Shown one piece after another: positions 8,204-14,978 of a stretch of 32,480 bases of DNA. The position numbers and the translations under genes were made by a program. Numbering within the stretch: the first letter of the stretch is position 1; each line of letters begins with the position of its first letter. This DNA is from an uncultured Clostridia bacterium (GTDB taxonomy: Bacteria; Bacillota; Clostridia; Christensenellales; Borkfalkiaceae), in assembly GCA_944368215.1 (NCBI GenBank), contig CALVWX010000005.1, forward strand, positions 1 to 32,480, given 5' to 3'. Under the pieces are notes generated by a model, which was not told where the DNA came from, did not search any database, and was given only the letters and a program-made list of their open reading frames with translations.

Positions 8204-8647
8204 ATGGAAGACTTGTTTGAAAGGTTTACTTTAAGCATTTTAAAACTCAATAAGCTCGTTCAGCGCATAAAGGTATACGAAATGAAAAAATTCGGCCTCA
8301 AGTCGGTTCATGTAATGTGCCTTTATTATATGAATAACCATCGCGAAGGCGTTACCGCCGGCGAACTTGTAAAAATCACTCTCGAAGACAAGGCAGCAAT
8401 CTCCCGCGCGCTCGCCACCATGCGCGAAAAAGGTTACGTCGAGTACGACCCGGCCTCGCACAATGCCGCGGCAAAACTCACGCCGGAGGGCATAAAACTC
8501 GCCGAGTACATTGTCGGCAGGGCGTCCTCAGCCGTCAATGCGGGGAGTGCGGATTTTTCTGATGAACAGCGCGATTTTTTCTATAAATCGCTCGTCACCA
8601 TATCTGATAACCTCGAAAATTATTACGACAATTTAAGCAAAAAATAA
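8204..8647 (+). CDS. MarR-family transcriptional regulator
   Basis: 147 aa, typical for MarR. A winged helix-turn-helix spans roughly residues 40-110: MNNHREGVTAGELVKITLEDKAAISRAL reads as the recognition region and MREKGYVEYDP... as the wing. Flanking helices would form the dimer interface. It probably binds the palindrome over its own -35 box and represses itself and the downstream DegV gene, which begins 12 bases later. The ligand is unknown. The SD is poor (GGCGG some distance before the ATG), and the leader predicted from the promoter is only about 23 nt. Confidence 0.88.
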   Translation: MEDLFERFTLSILKLNKLVQRIKVYEMKKFGLKSVHVMCLYYMNNHREGVTAGELVKITLEDKAAISRALATMREKGYVEYDPASHNAAAKLTPEGIKLAEYIVGRASSAVNAGSADFSDEQRDFFYKSLVTISDNLENYYDNLSKK

Positions 8648-8659
8648 AGCGGAGTATCT

Positions 8660-9508
8660 ATGATTAAAATTCTGGTCGACTCTGGTTGCGATATCGAAAA
8701 AGATCAGGCGCAATCTCTCGGCATAACCGTTCTGCCGTTTTCCGTACGCTTCGGCGACGAGGAATACCTCGACGGCTTCACCCTTTCCCATGAGCAGTTT
8801 TTCGAAAAACTCATCGAAAACGCCGAACTTCCCCAAACCAGCCAAATTAACCAATTCACCTTCGAGGAAAAATTTTCTTCGCTCACCGCCGACGGAAGCG
8901 ATGTCATCGCAATTACCATTTCCTCCAAGCTGTCCGGCACATATTCTTCGGCTGTAAAAGCCGCAAAAAAGTTCAGTGGAAAAGTCTTCGTAATCGACAG
9001 TCTCAACGCCTGCATCGGCGAAAGAATTCTTCTCGACTACGCCATCCGCCTCGTCGACGAAGGTAACCTTACGACCTCTCAGATAGCGGATGAGCTCAAC
9101 GCCAAAAAGGTCAAAATTCAGCTTCTGGCCGTTCTGGATACGTTAAAGTATTTAAGAAAGGGAGGCAGAATCTCTTCTGTCGCCGCCGTCGCGGGCGAAA
9201 TGCTCTCCATTAAGCCCGTAATTTCGGTCGTGGGCGGCGAGGTTAAGCTCGTCGGCAAGGCCATCGGCTCGCGGAAGGGCAACAATCTTTTAAACCAGCT
9301 CGTCGCCAAATGCGGAGGCATAGATTTCTCCATGCCGTACGTTTTAGGTTATTCGGGGCTTTCCGATGCGTTTTTAAAGAAATACATAACCGACAGCGCC
9401 AACCTCTGGAAGGGCAAGGCCGAAAGTATTCCTTATTATCTCATCGGCAGCACTATAGGTACGCACGTCGGCCCCAACGCCATCGCCGTCGCATTTTTCG
9501 CCAATTAA
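8660..9508 (+). CDS. DegV family fatty-acid-binding protein
   Basis: 282 aa, the family's normal length. DegV/FakB proteins bind a fatty acid and present it to the kinase FakA for phosphorylation and entry into phospholipid synthesis. Visible family features: N-terminal VDSGCDI (usually TDSxxDL), SQINQFTFEEKF near residue 60, the loop ISSKLSGTYSSA near 95, and the conserved LKYLRKGGRIS near 165. SD GGAG precedes the ATG at 8660. It is cotranscribed with the MarR regulator, consistent with lipid-responsive control, but no fakA is present here. Which fatty acid it prefers cannot be read from sequence. Confidence 0.9.
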   Translation: MIKILVDSGCDIEKDQAQSLGITVLPFSVRFGDEEYLDGFTLSHEQFFEKLIENAELPQTSQINQFTFEEKFSSLTADGSDVIAITISSKLSGTYSSAVKAAKKFSGKVFVIDSLNACIGERILLDYAIRLVDEGNLTTSQIADELNAKKVKIQLLAVLDTLKYLRKGGRISSVAAVAGEMLSIKPVISVVGGEVKLVGKAIGSRKGNNLLNQLVAKCGGIDFSMPYVLGYSGLSDAFLKKYITDSANLWKGKAESIPYYLIGSTIGTHVGPNAIAVAFFAN

Positions 9509-9520
9509 CATAAATTTATC

Positions 9521-9557
9521 AACGCCGCGCAAATTTTTAATTTGCGCGGCGTTTTTT
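9521..9557 (+). terminator. Terminator of the MarR-degV operon
   Basis: Stem AACGCCGCGCAAAT with complement (9521-9553), followed by TTTTTT. Confidence 0.88.
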
Positions 9558-9636
9558 AACAACATTCCTTACATACAATTAATTCCTTACTTTAATCGAA
9601 CCGGCAACCCATCATTTGCCATTGTGGGCGTTTATG

Positions 9637-9673
9637 CAAAAAACGGCGCGGCAGTTTTAAAACTGCCGCGCCG
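9637..9673 (-). terminator. Terminator of the small membrane protein gene
   Basis: Minus-strand 30-base palindrome (arms CGGCGCGGCAGTTTT) followed by TTTTTTG, 21 bases after the stop codon at 9694. Confidence 0.85.
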
Positions 9674-9693
9674 AATAATAATTTTTTACAATT

Positions 9694-10275
9694 TTATGTA
9701 TTATTTGTATTAATTGTGTTTGTATTAATTGTATTATCTGGTTTATCTGTATTATTAATTTGTGCCCCGGTATTTGTGCTGCCACCAGTTTTTTGCGCCT
9801 TCAGTGTATTGATTTTGCGCTTAATATCTTCGGGTTCACGCAAGTATTTCACTCTGTAAAGGGTATTTGTTCTGTCGAATATTCTCAAAACGCCTCTGTC
9901 GAGGATCGACCGCATGGAGGTATATGCGCTTGTCTGTCCGTTCGTGCGCACTTCGTCCAAATCGGTAAAGCTCAATTTGTTCCATTTTCTGCCGGAGAAG
10001 AAGTACAGCGCGCATTCGTCAATTTTTATGCACTCTTCGGGAGTTAAAAAGTAATTAATAGACTCAAGAATGCACATCAGCAAAAATACCGCTGAAATTA
10101 CTATTATAAGAGCAAAAAGCCCGCTCGCATTCGCGTAAAAAATTATGCTCAGCGTTAGAATTATTATCCACATCAGCGCAAAAAGTCCTATAGCAAGCAA
10201 AAACGAGCGTTTTTTATTCCCTATTGTCTCGGCCGTAGTCAAAACGGTTTTATCAAAATTTTTTTCAGCATTCAT
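9694..10275 (-). CDS. Hypothetical membrane protein with PH-like region and Asn/Thr-rich tail
   Basis: 193 aa. Two hydrophobic helices (about residues 25-48 and 52-75) form a hairpin anchor. They are followed by a roughly 85-residue beta-rich region (ECIKIDECALYFFSGRKWNKLSFTDLDEV...) resembling the bacterial PH-like domains found after such anchors; this is a resemblance, not an identification. The last 25 residues are low-complexity NNT/INTNT repeats encoded by an iterated attaattgt pattern, which may vary in length by slippage. There is no SD: the ATG is nine bases after TATAAT, so the mRNA would be nearly leaderless. No operon partner. Confidence 0.75.
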   Translation of the reverse strand: MNAEKNFDKTVLTTAETIGNKKRSFLLAIGLFALMWIIILTLSIIFYANASGLFALIIVISAVFLLMCILESINYFLTPEECIKIDECALYFFSGRKWNKLSFTDLDEVRTNGQTSAYTSMRSILDRGVLRIFDRTNTLYRVKYLREPEDIKRKINTLKAQKTGGSTNTGAQINNTDKPDNTINTNTINTNNT

Positions 10276-10284
10276 TATATAATA

Positions 10285-10312
10285 ATTATACGCCTTTTGC
10301 GCCTCCCGTCAA
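10285..10312 (-). promoter_or_regulatory. Promoter of the 9694-10275 gene (near-leaderless)
   Basis: Minus strand TTGACG (10312-10307), 16-bp spacer, TATAAT (10290-10285); the ATG begins nine bases later. Confidence 0.6.
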
Positions 10313-10379
10313 GCGCTTTAAGCTTTCACGTCGATTTCACTGTTTATCTTGCGCAAAATTATTTAACCTGTACGGGAGT

Positions 10380-10556
10380 AAACGAACAAAAGCGTGCACC
10401 TGCGCAAGCAGGAGCTTGCGTAAGTGAAGTTTGCTTTGCGCGGAGCGCACAAATAAGTTCAATAATCTCGCGCAAAACCGTGGCTTTTGCGCGAAAGAGG
10501 AGCCGCAGGCGTAAAAAGCAAACAAGCCGGGAAAATCCCGGCTTGTTGCAAAATTC
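10380..10556. repeat. Hairpin-rich repeat family B, copy B1
   Basis: About 177 bp matching copy B2 at 10667. Hairpins in order: GCGCAAG/CTTGCGT; TGCGC/GCGCA; TCGCGCAAAA/TTTTGCGCGA; and a terminal CAAGCCGGGA/TCCCGGCTTG. On the minus strand the terminal hairpin is followed by TTTGCTTTTT, so it could terminate minus-strand transcripts. Conserved blocks between copies include AAACGAACAAAAGCGTGCAC. The short ORFs across it are not convincing genes. Confidence 0.65.
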
Positions 10557-10666
10557 ATACTGTGCGATGTGTTATTAGAGAACATATAATGCTACGCTAT
10601 TTTTACTTTTTTTACTCTCGCTAAGAGTTTTCGACGTGCTTGCACGGAGAAAACTCCATACAGAAG

Positions 10667-10838
10667 CAAACGAACAAAAGCGTGCACCTGCTTATGCAGG
10701 GGCTTGCATAAGTGAAGCTTGCATTGCGCGGAGCGCACAAGTTCATAAGCCTCGCGCAAAACCGTGGCTTTTGCGCGAAAGAGGAGCCGCAGGCGCAAAA
10801 GCAAACAAGCCGGGGAAATCCCGGCTTGTTGCAAAATT
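10667..10838. repeat. Hairpin-rich repeat family B, copy B2
   Basis: Second copy of the B1 repeat. Most blocks are near-identical, but the first stem differs by compensating changes (CTTATGCA/TGCATAAG here, GCGCAAG/CTTGCGT in B1). An extra hairpin (GAGTTTTC...GAAAACTC, 10626-10655) stands just upstream. Confidence 0.65.
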
Positions 10839-10853
10839 CGCCTTGCGGCGACG

Positions 10854-11005
10854 TGGTGAAGATGATAGGACTCTCCGCTTGAGCGCGGCGCACGGTTGAC
10901 AGCCCAAGCCGAGGGCTGTCAAGTCGGCGGTAGAGCCCGCCGACCTGCGGCAAAAAAACTATGTTTTTAGCCTTGCCTCCCCTCGAGTCCTATAGCGTCT
11001 TACCA
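10854..11005. repeat. Element bounded by inverted copies of the tRNA-Val 3' end
   Basis: Positions 10854-10873 (TGGTGAAGATGATAGGACTC) are identical to 11054-11073, the 3' end of the tRNA-Val gene including CCA. At 10985-11005 a diverged inverse copy (GAGTCCTAT...TTACCA) closes the segment. Inside are two perfect hairpins: TTGACAGCCC/GGGCTGTCAA (10896-10922) and GTCGGCGG/CCGCCGAC (10923-10944). It may be a remnant of an element that used the tRNA 3' end as attachment site, or a tRNA-derived repeat. Confidence 0.55.
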
Positions 11006-11051
11006 AGAAAAATGCAGGGAAGTCTGTACCAAAAGTACAGACTTCCCTGCA
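11003..11051 (-). terminator. Terminator of the tRNA operon
   Basis: Minus-strand 19-bp perfect stem (AATGCAGGGAAGTCTGTAC and complement, five-base loop) followed by TTTTCTT. It begins two bases after the encoded CCA of tRNA-Val. Confidence 0.9.
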
Positions 11052-11053
11052 TT

Positions 11054-11130
11054 TGGTGAAGATGATAGGACTCGAACCTACGACCTCTACCATGTCAAGG
11101 TAGCGTTCTAACCAACTGAACTACACCTTC
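11054..11130 (-). tRNA. tRNA-Val (anticodon GAC)
   Basis: 77 nt with encoded CCA. Acceptor GAAGGTG/CATCTTC, anticodon arm CTACC-TTGACAT-GGTAG giving GAC, T-arm GTAGG-TTCGAGT-CCTAT. Last gene of the four-tRNA operon. Confidence 0.95.
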
Positions 11131-11201
11131 ATGTGTTTCCCCGCGGATAAAGGGGGAAATAATGTAAACGGGAATACAACTGAAAAGCTGCACTCCCGTA
11201 G

Positions 11202-11276
11202 TGGTGACCCGTACGGGACTCGAACCCATGATACCACCGTGAAAGGGTGGTGTCTTAACCGCTTGACCAACGGGCC
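11202..11276 (-). tRNA. tRNA-Glu (anticodon TTC)
   Basis: 75 nt with CCA. Acceptor GGCCCGT/ACGGGTC, anticodon arm CCACC-CTTTCAC-GGTGG giving TTC, T-arm ATGGG-TTCGAGT-CCCGT. Confidence 0.95.
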
Positions 11277-11348
11277 TTAAATGTGATTGGTACGGGAATA
11301 TCCCGCAGACAATCTGTATATAATCGCCTTTGCGGCGCATTTTTTAAA

Positions 11349-11426
11349 TGGTAGCGACGGGTGGATTCGAACCGCCGACCTGCCGGGTATGAACCGGCCG
11401 CTATAGACCAACTAAGCTACGTCGCC
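11349..11426 (-). tRNA. tRNA-Met, elongator (anticodon CAT)
   Basis: 78 nt with CCA. Acceptor GGCGACG/CGTCGCT, anticodon arm GCCGG-TTCATAC-CCGGC. General resemblance to Firmicute elongator tRNA-Met rather than tRNA-Ile2. The T-stem GGCGG/CCACC has a central C-A mismatch. Confidence 0.9.
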
Positions 11427-11452
11427 AAAAAGTGAACGTGCGTAAACATAAT

Positions 11453-11530
<78 letters not shown>

Positions 11531-11560
11531 ATAAAGTGTTGCGCACGTTCAAGCTTTATT

Positions 11561-11589
11561 ATCATATAGTAATCGCGCATTTTTGTCAA
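11561..11589 (-). promoter_or_regulatory. Promoter of the tRNA operon
   Basis: Minus strand TTGACA (11589-11584), 17-bp spacer, TATGAT (11566-11561), about 30 bases before tRNA-fMet. Confidence 0.8.
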
Positions 11590-11651
11590 CTGTTTTTTGG
11601 CAAATTATGAAAAAAATCGCAAGAATTATTTTTTAAAAATTTTTTTTAATA

Positions 11652-11681
11652 TTGCCAAATAGCGCGCGCTTGTGGTATAAT
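11652..11681 (+). promoter_or_regulatory. Promoter of tilS giving a predicted leaderless mRNA
   Basis: TTGCCA (11652-11657), 18-bp spacer, extended -10 TGGTATAAT (TATAAT at 11676-11681), then CATTCT and the ATG at 11688. Confidence 0.65.
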
Positions 11682-11687
11682 CATTCT

Positions 11688-12971
11688 ATGAATATAAATC
11701 TCTCCCGCCTGGCGGGCAAAAACATATGCGTGGCCTGTTCCGGCGGCAGGGATTCGATGGCGCTGTTGCATTATATATTAAAAAACGGCCCTTCATCCGG
11801 CATAACTCTTTCGGCCGTCAACTGTGACCACGGCATGCGCGGCGAAGACTCCGCGCGCGACAGCGCGTTCGTTTCAGATTACTGCAAAAAGTCAGGCATA
11901 CCCGCCGCATTTTTCAAAGCTTCGGGTTTTAAAAGCGAAGGGGAGGCCCGCGCATGGCGCTACTCATGCTTCGCGCAGGCGGCTGAAAAATTCAACGCCG
12001 CCGTGGCAACGGCGCATCACCTCGGTGACAATGCCGAAACGGTTCTCTTCAATCTCGCGCGCGGTTGCGCTCTTTCGGGCGCGTGCGGCATTTCGGAAGG
12101 CACTGTCCGCTCGGCTTTGCCCGACGGCCGCACGGCTGAGTTTCAGGTCGTTCGTCCGCTGCTCGATTGCTCGCGCGCACAGATAGATGAATATATCGCC
12201 GCAAACGGCGTTCCCTTTGTCGACGACGCAACAAATTTTTCCGACAAATATACCCGCAACTATATCCGCCACAACGTTCTTCCCGCCCTCGAAAAAGCCG
12301 TCCCCGGCGCGGCCGCAAGCATAAGACGGTTCTGCCGTCTCGCCGCAGAGGATGAAAGCTTTCTCTGTTCGCTCGCATCGGAAAAGTACGCCATATATCG
12401 GGGTGTATGCTATATTTACGACTGCTCCGAACGCCCCGTTTTCGGCCGCGCCGCCGCGGCGGTAGTCAGGGACGTTTACGGTAAAAAGAACTATACTTCC
12501 GCGCATATAGATTCGCTCTATGCCCTTCAGGGCGCAAAAGCGGGCAAAAAATTCTGTTTTCTCGGCCTTACGGCGTGGAGGGAGGAGGGCAGGATAGCCG
12601 TAACGCGCGATGATGAACGCCCCGCTCCCATGCCTTTCGGTCAATTCGCAGGCACATATGGCGCGGTCAATCTCAATATTTCCTTTTCCCCGCTCGGGGG
12701 CGCGCTGCGCTTCGACGCCGATAAAATCCCGCAAGGCGCAGTAATCCGCACGCGGCAGAACGGCGATAAGTTTACAAAGTTCGGCGGCGGCACCAAGAGC
12801 CTCGGCGACTTCCTGACCGATAAAAAAGTCGCTCCGCACCTGCGCGACCGACTGCCCGTCATCGCCTGCGGCAATATAATTTACGCCGTCTGCGGCGTCG
12901 AAATTTCCGACCGGATAAAGGTGGACGGGGACACGAAGAATACGGGTTACATTCTCTGCAAAGCTGACTAA
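11688..12971 (+). CDS. tilS: tRNA(Ile)-lysidine synthase TilS
   Basis: 427 aa. It adds lysine to C34 of tRNA-Ile2 (CAU) using ATP, switching its identity from Met to Ile; essential in most bacteria. The PP-loop SGGRDS sits at residues 18-23, and HHLGDNAETVLFNLARG, typical of TilS, at about 105. The C-terminal third (from about residue 320, ending ...VKVDGDTKNTGYILCK) fits the TilS C-terminal domain with its GDKFTKFGG motif. A longer frame opens at a TTG at 11652, but that is inside the promoter, so the ATG at 11688 is used. No SD; the start codon is six bases after TATAAT. It heads tilS-MIF-like-hpt-DUF378. Confidence 0.93.
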   Translation: MNINLSRLAGKNICVACSGGRDSMALLHYILKNGPSSGITLSAVNCDHGMRGEDSARDSAFVSDYCKKSGIPAAFFKASGFKSEGEARAWRYSCFAQAAEKFNAAVATAHHLGDNAETVLFNLARGCALSGACGISEGTVRSALPDGRTAEFQVVRPLLDCSRAQIDEYIAANGVPFVDDATNFSDKYTRNYIRHNVLPALEKAVPGAAASIRRFCRLAAEDESFLCSLASEKYAIYRGVCYIYDCSERPVFGRAAAAVVRDVYGKKNYTSAHIDSLYALQGAKAGKKFCFLGLTAWREEGRIAVTRDDERPAPMPFGQFAGTYGAVNLNISFSPLGGALRFDADKIPQGAVIRTRQNGDKFTKFGGGTKSLGDFLTDKKVAPHLRDRLPVIACGNIIYAVCGVEISDRIKVDGDTKNTGYILCKAD

Positions 12972-12992
12972 ATTTAATTGGAGGCCATATAT

Positions 12993-13334
12993 ATGCCCTT
13001 TATCGATTGTAAAGTAACAAAAGAACTGACCGAAAAACAAAAGGATGAAATAAAATCCGCTCTCGGCAAAGCCATAACAAACATGCATAAAACCGAAAGT
13101 TACCTTATGGTCGGTCTGTGCGACGGTTACGACCTGTATTTCGGAGGCAAAAAGCTGGAAAGCGGCGCGTTCGTTGATGTCCGCGCTTTCGGCGGCGTAA
13201 CCCCGTCCGACTGCAACAAAATGACGGCCGCCATATGTTCTGTATTGAGCGAGTGCGCCGGCATCCTGCCTCCGGAAGTATACGTCACCTATCAGGGCTA
13301 CGAAAACTGGGGCTGGAACGGCAGTAATTTTTGA
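12993..13334 (+). CDS. MIF/phenylpyruvate tautomerase-like protein
   Basis: 113 aa, close to the 115 aa of macrophage migration inhibitory factor (MIF). N-terminal MPFIDCKV supplies the catalytic proline after Met removal. A Lys near residue 31 with YLMVGL matches the KxxxYxxV block, and the end YVTYQGYENWGWNGSNF closely follows the MIF tail (YINYYDMNAANVGWNNSTF). The family tautomerises keto-enol substrates in a trimer; the physiological substrate in bacteria is unknown. The ATG at 12993 follows GGAGG; an upstream TTG is rejected. It lies 21 bases after tilS and separates tilS from hpt, which are usually adjacent. Its last codons are duplicated at 13556-13588. Confidence 0.85.
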   Translation: MPFIDCKVTKELTEKQKDEIKSALGKAITNMHKTESYLMVGLCDGYDLYFGGKKLESGAFVDVRAFGGVTPSDCNKMTAAICSVLSECAGILPPEVYVTYQGYENWGWNGSNF

Positions 13335-13369
13335 TAAAGGACACAAATTTGATAAAAGATATAAAAATT

Positions 13370-13555
13370 ATTACGTTTTCACCCAAAATCACGCTTTTGG
13401 GTGAAAGGCCCCGATTTGCGAACCCTTCGCCTCGGCAGGTGAAGCGGGTGCAATTATAAACTGTCAGGGCACTTAGGATTGCGCCCGCGAGGGCAGCGCC
13501 CTTCAAATTAACGGCGAATTGGTGCATGTCCTCTAATGCACAATGAGCGTTAATA
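13370..13555 (+). repeat. Structured repeat family A, copy A2
   Basis: Same five-hairpin plan as A1 with compensating changes. P1 TTTCACCCAAAA/TTTTGGGTGAAA (13377-13388/13395-13406), loop TCACGC. P3 GCGGGTGCAAT/ATTGCGCCCGC (13444-13454/13478-13488), loop with CAGGGCA. P4 GGGC-AGC-GCCC. P5 from TTAACG to CGTTAA, with TGCAT/ATGCA and loop GTCCTC. It lies between the MIF-like gene and hpt, inside the operon. Confidence 0.7.
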
Positions 13556-13588
13556 TAAACTGGGGCTGGAACGACAGCAATTTTTAAT
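13556..13588 (+). pseudogene. Duplicated 3' end of the MIF-like gene
   Basis: About 30 of 33 bases match 13304-13336. In frame it would encode NWGWNDSNF-stop, the tautomerase tail. It directly follows repeat copy A2. It is either a long flanking duplication made when A2 arrived or the remnant of a second tautomerase gene. Confidence 0.75.
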
Positions 13589-13708
13589 ATTTTACATTTA
13601 CACACGCGCATATTGCGCGGATACCGTCCGTTTTCAGGGCGCGTCAATCGTTACTATGCGGCCGGGCCGCGATGAAAATAATATAAAGCACAAAGGAGAA
13701 AAGTATCT

Positions 13709-14248
13709 ATGCATCCCGATTGTAAGGAAATCTTGCTCACAGAACAGCAGATAAGAGAGCGCGTCACCGAGGTGGCGAAGCAGGTGGACGCCGACCTTGC
13801 GGGCAAGTTTCCCGTTGCTGTCGGCATTTTAAAGGGCAGCATAATTTTTTATGCCGACTTCATCCGTTGCCTGACGGTACCCCTCGAACTCGACTTCATG
13901 GCCGTCTCTTCGTACGGTTCGGGCACAACCTCGAGCGGCAACCTCAAAATACGCAAGGACCTCGACGGCGACGTCAAAGGCAGGGACGTAATCGTCATCG
14001 AAGACATAATCGACAGCGGCTTTACCCTCGCATGCCTCAAAAAACTGCTTTTGGAGCGCGGCGCCGCCTCGGTCACGATAGTGACTCTGCTTGACAAGCA
14101 CGAGCGCCGCACCGAAGACATCGCGCCCGATTATAACTGCTTCGAAATTCCCGACGCGTTCGTCGTCGGCTACGGTCTCGACTATAACGAAAGATACCGT
14201 TCGCTGCCGTATATAGGCATATTAAAGCCCTCGGTATACGAAAAGTAA
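13709..14248 (+). CDS. hpt: Hypoxanthine phosphoribosyltransferase
   Basis: 179 aa, the standard size. It transfers phosphoribose from PRPP to hypoxanthine or guanine in purine salvage. The PRPP-binding signature VIVIEDIIDSGFTL lies near residues 95-108, with ELDFMAVSSYGSGTTSSG (flexible loop) near 55-72 and the late FVVGYGLDYNERYRSLPYIG block near 150-170. The ATG at 13709 follows GGAGAA. The tilS-hpt order is common in Firmicutes (often followed by ftsH, absent here). The repeat A2 in its leader region could influence expression. Confidence 0.93.
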   Translation: MHPDCKEILLTEQQIRERVTEVAKQVDADLAGKFPVAVGILKGSIIFYADFIRCLTVPLELDFMAVSSYGSGTTSSGNLKIRKDLDGDVKGRDVIVIEDIIDSGFTLACLKKLLLERGAASVTIVTLLDKHERRTEDIAPDYNCFEIPDAFVVGYGLDYNERYRSLPYIGILKPSVYEK

Positions 14249-14329
14249 TACGAGTTTCCTTTATTAATTTTTCCCTGCGGCGTATAAAATGCATTCAGCG
14301 GGCAAAAATTATTGTAAGGAGATTTGTAT

Positions 14330-14572
14330 ATGGTAGTAATCAATTTCATTTCTTACATTCTCGTGCTTCTCGGCGCCATAAACTGGGGCTTGTTCGGCAT
14401 CTGGGATTTCAATCTCGTCGGCTGGATATTTCAGGGTCCCCGCACGGTCGGCTCCATCGTGGTCTACATCATCATAGCCGTTGCGGCGCTCTGGCTCATC
14501 ATCTCGCCCATCATCACTGGCAGGGGCTTGCTTCTTACAATGCACGGCCGCGAAGAGCACGCGGAAAACTGA
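14330..14572 (+). CDS. DUF378 family membrane protein
   Basis: 80 aa with two strong transmembrane helices (about residues 3-22 and 42-62) and the family signature LLGAINWGLFGIWDFNLVGWIF. The function of DUF378 is unknown. AAGGAG (14316-14321) sets the ATG at 14330; a TTG six bases earlier is less likely. It follows hpt by 81 bases and ends at a strong terminator. Confidence 0.85.
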   Translation: MVVINFISYILVLLGAINWGLFGIWDFNLVGWIFQGPRTVGSIVVYIIIAVAALWLIISPIITGRGLLLTMHGREEHAEN

Positions 14573-14590
14573 ATTCTTCAACGCTGAAAA

Positions 14591-14626
14591 AACGCGCGCC
14601 CGTCTGCAGACGGGCGCGCGTTTTTT
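14591..14626 (+). terminator. Terminator after the DUF378 gene
   Basis: Perfect 28-base palindrome (arms CGCGCGCCCGTCTG) followed by TTTTTTT. Confidence 0.92.
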
Positions 14627-14730
14627 TATTGCTGAATCCCCTTTAGGCGACTGAGCCGCAAAAGTTTTTTAGCATACAAATGCAGAAAGGTTTGTTTTTT
14701 ACAAATAGTAATAAAATTTTGCTGTTTCTA

Positions 14731-14908
14731 TTGAATTATTTAACACTTTGATGTATAATGATATAAACTCACCATAAACTTTTTTGTCTGTTTAGCTTCG
14801 TTGCTCACGAAAACAGCTGCAATTTTCGCAGGTATGCCAAAATTTAACAAGGATTTCACATTTACATTATATTGTATGCATTTAAAAAGTTTATACTGAG
14901 TTTATAAT
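14731..14908 (+). promoter_or_regulatory. Promoter and 11-bp-phased inverted operator array of the ABC transporter operon
   Basis: A promoter TTGAAT-17-TATAAT (14731-14759) is followed immediately by ATAAACT twice in 11-bp phase (14762-14784). The reverse complement of that segment recurs at 14884-14906 with 21 of 23 bases matching. The second arm overlaps another TATAAT (14903-14908). Direct repeats spaced 11 bp are the site type bound by OmpR/PhoB-class response regulators, which often control peptide-sensing ABC exporters. No two-component genes are in the window. Confidence 0.55.
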
Positions 14909-14978
14909 ATATACGGAAAGGCTCGTTTGCACGGCGCATGCCCTGCAACGTTTAAATAAAAATACAGGCAGGTTACGT

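Noticed and set aside
10297-10899. Short plus-strand ORFs with similar peptides in B1 and B2
   Set aside because: The peptide similarity follows from DNA repeat identity. No SD, the frames end at different places, and the variable stem changes by base-pair compensation rather than by codon.
10854-11073. A resident integrative element between the two tRNA-Val ends
   Set aside because: Only about 200 bp separates the copies, and no integrase or other gene is present; at most a remnant.
11349-11426. CAT anticodon tRNA as tRNA-Ile2 (the TilS substrate)
   Set aside because: The acceptor and anticodon arms resemble the Firmicute elongator tRNA-Met; nothing specific for Ile2 was seen, though a model score would settle it.
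11964-13346. 460-codon minus-strand ORF
   Set aside because: It runs antisense to tilS and the tautomerase gene, which carry clear catalytic motifs. The antisense frame is kept open by codon bias and has no SD or family signature.
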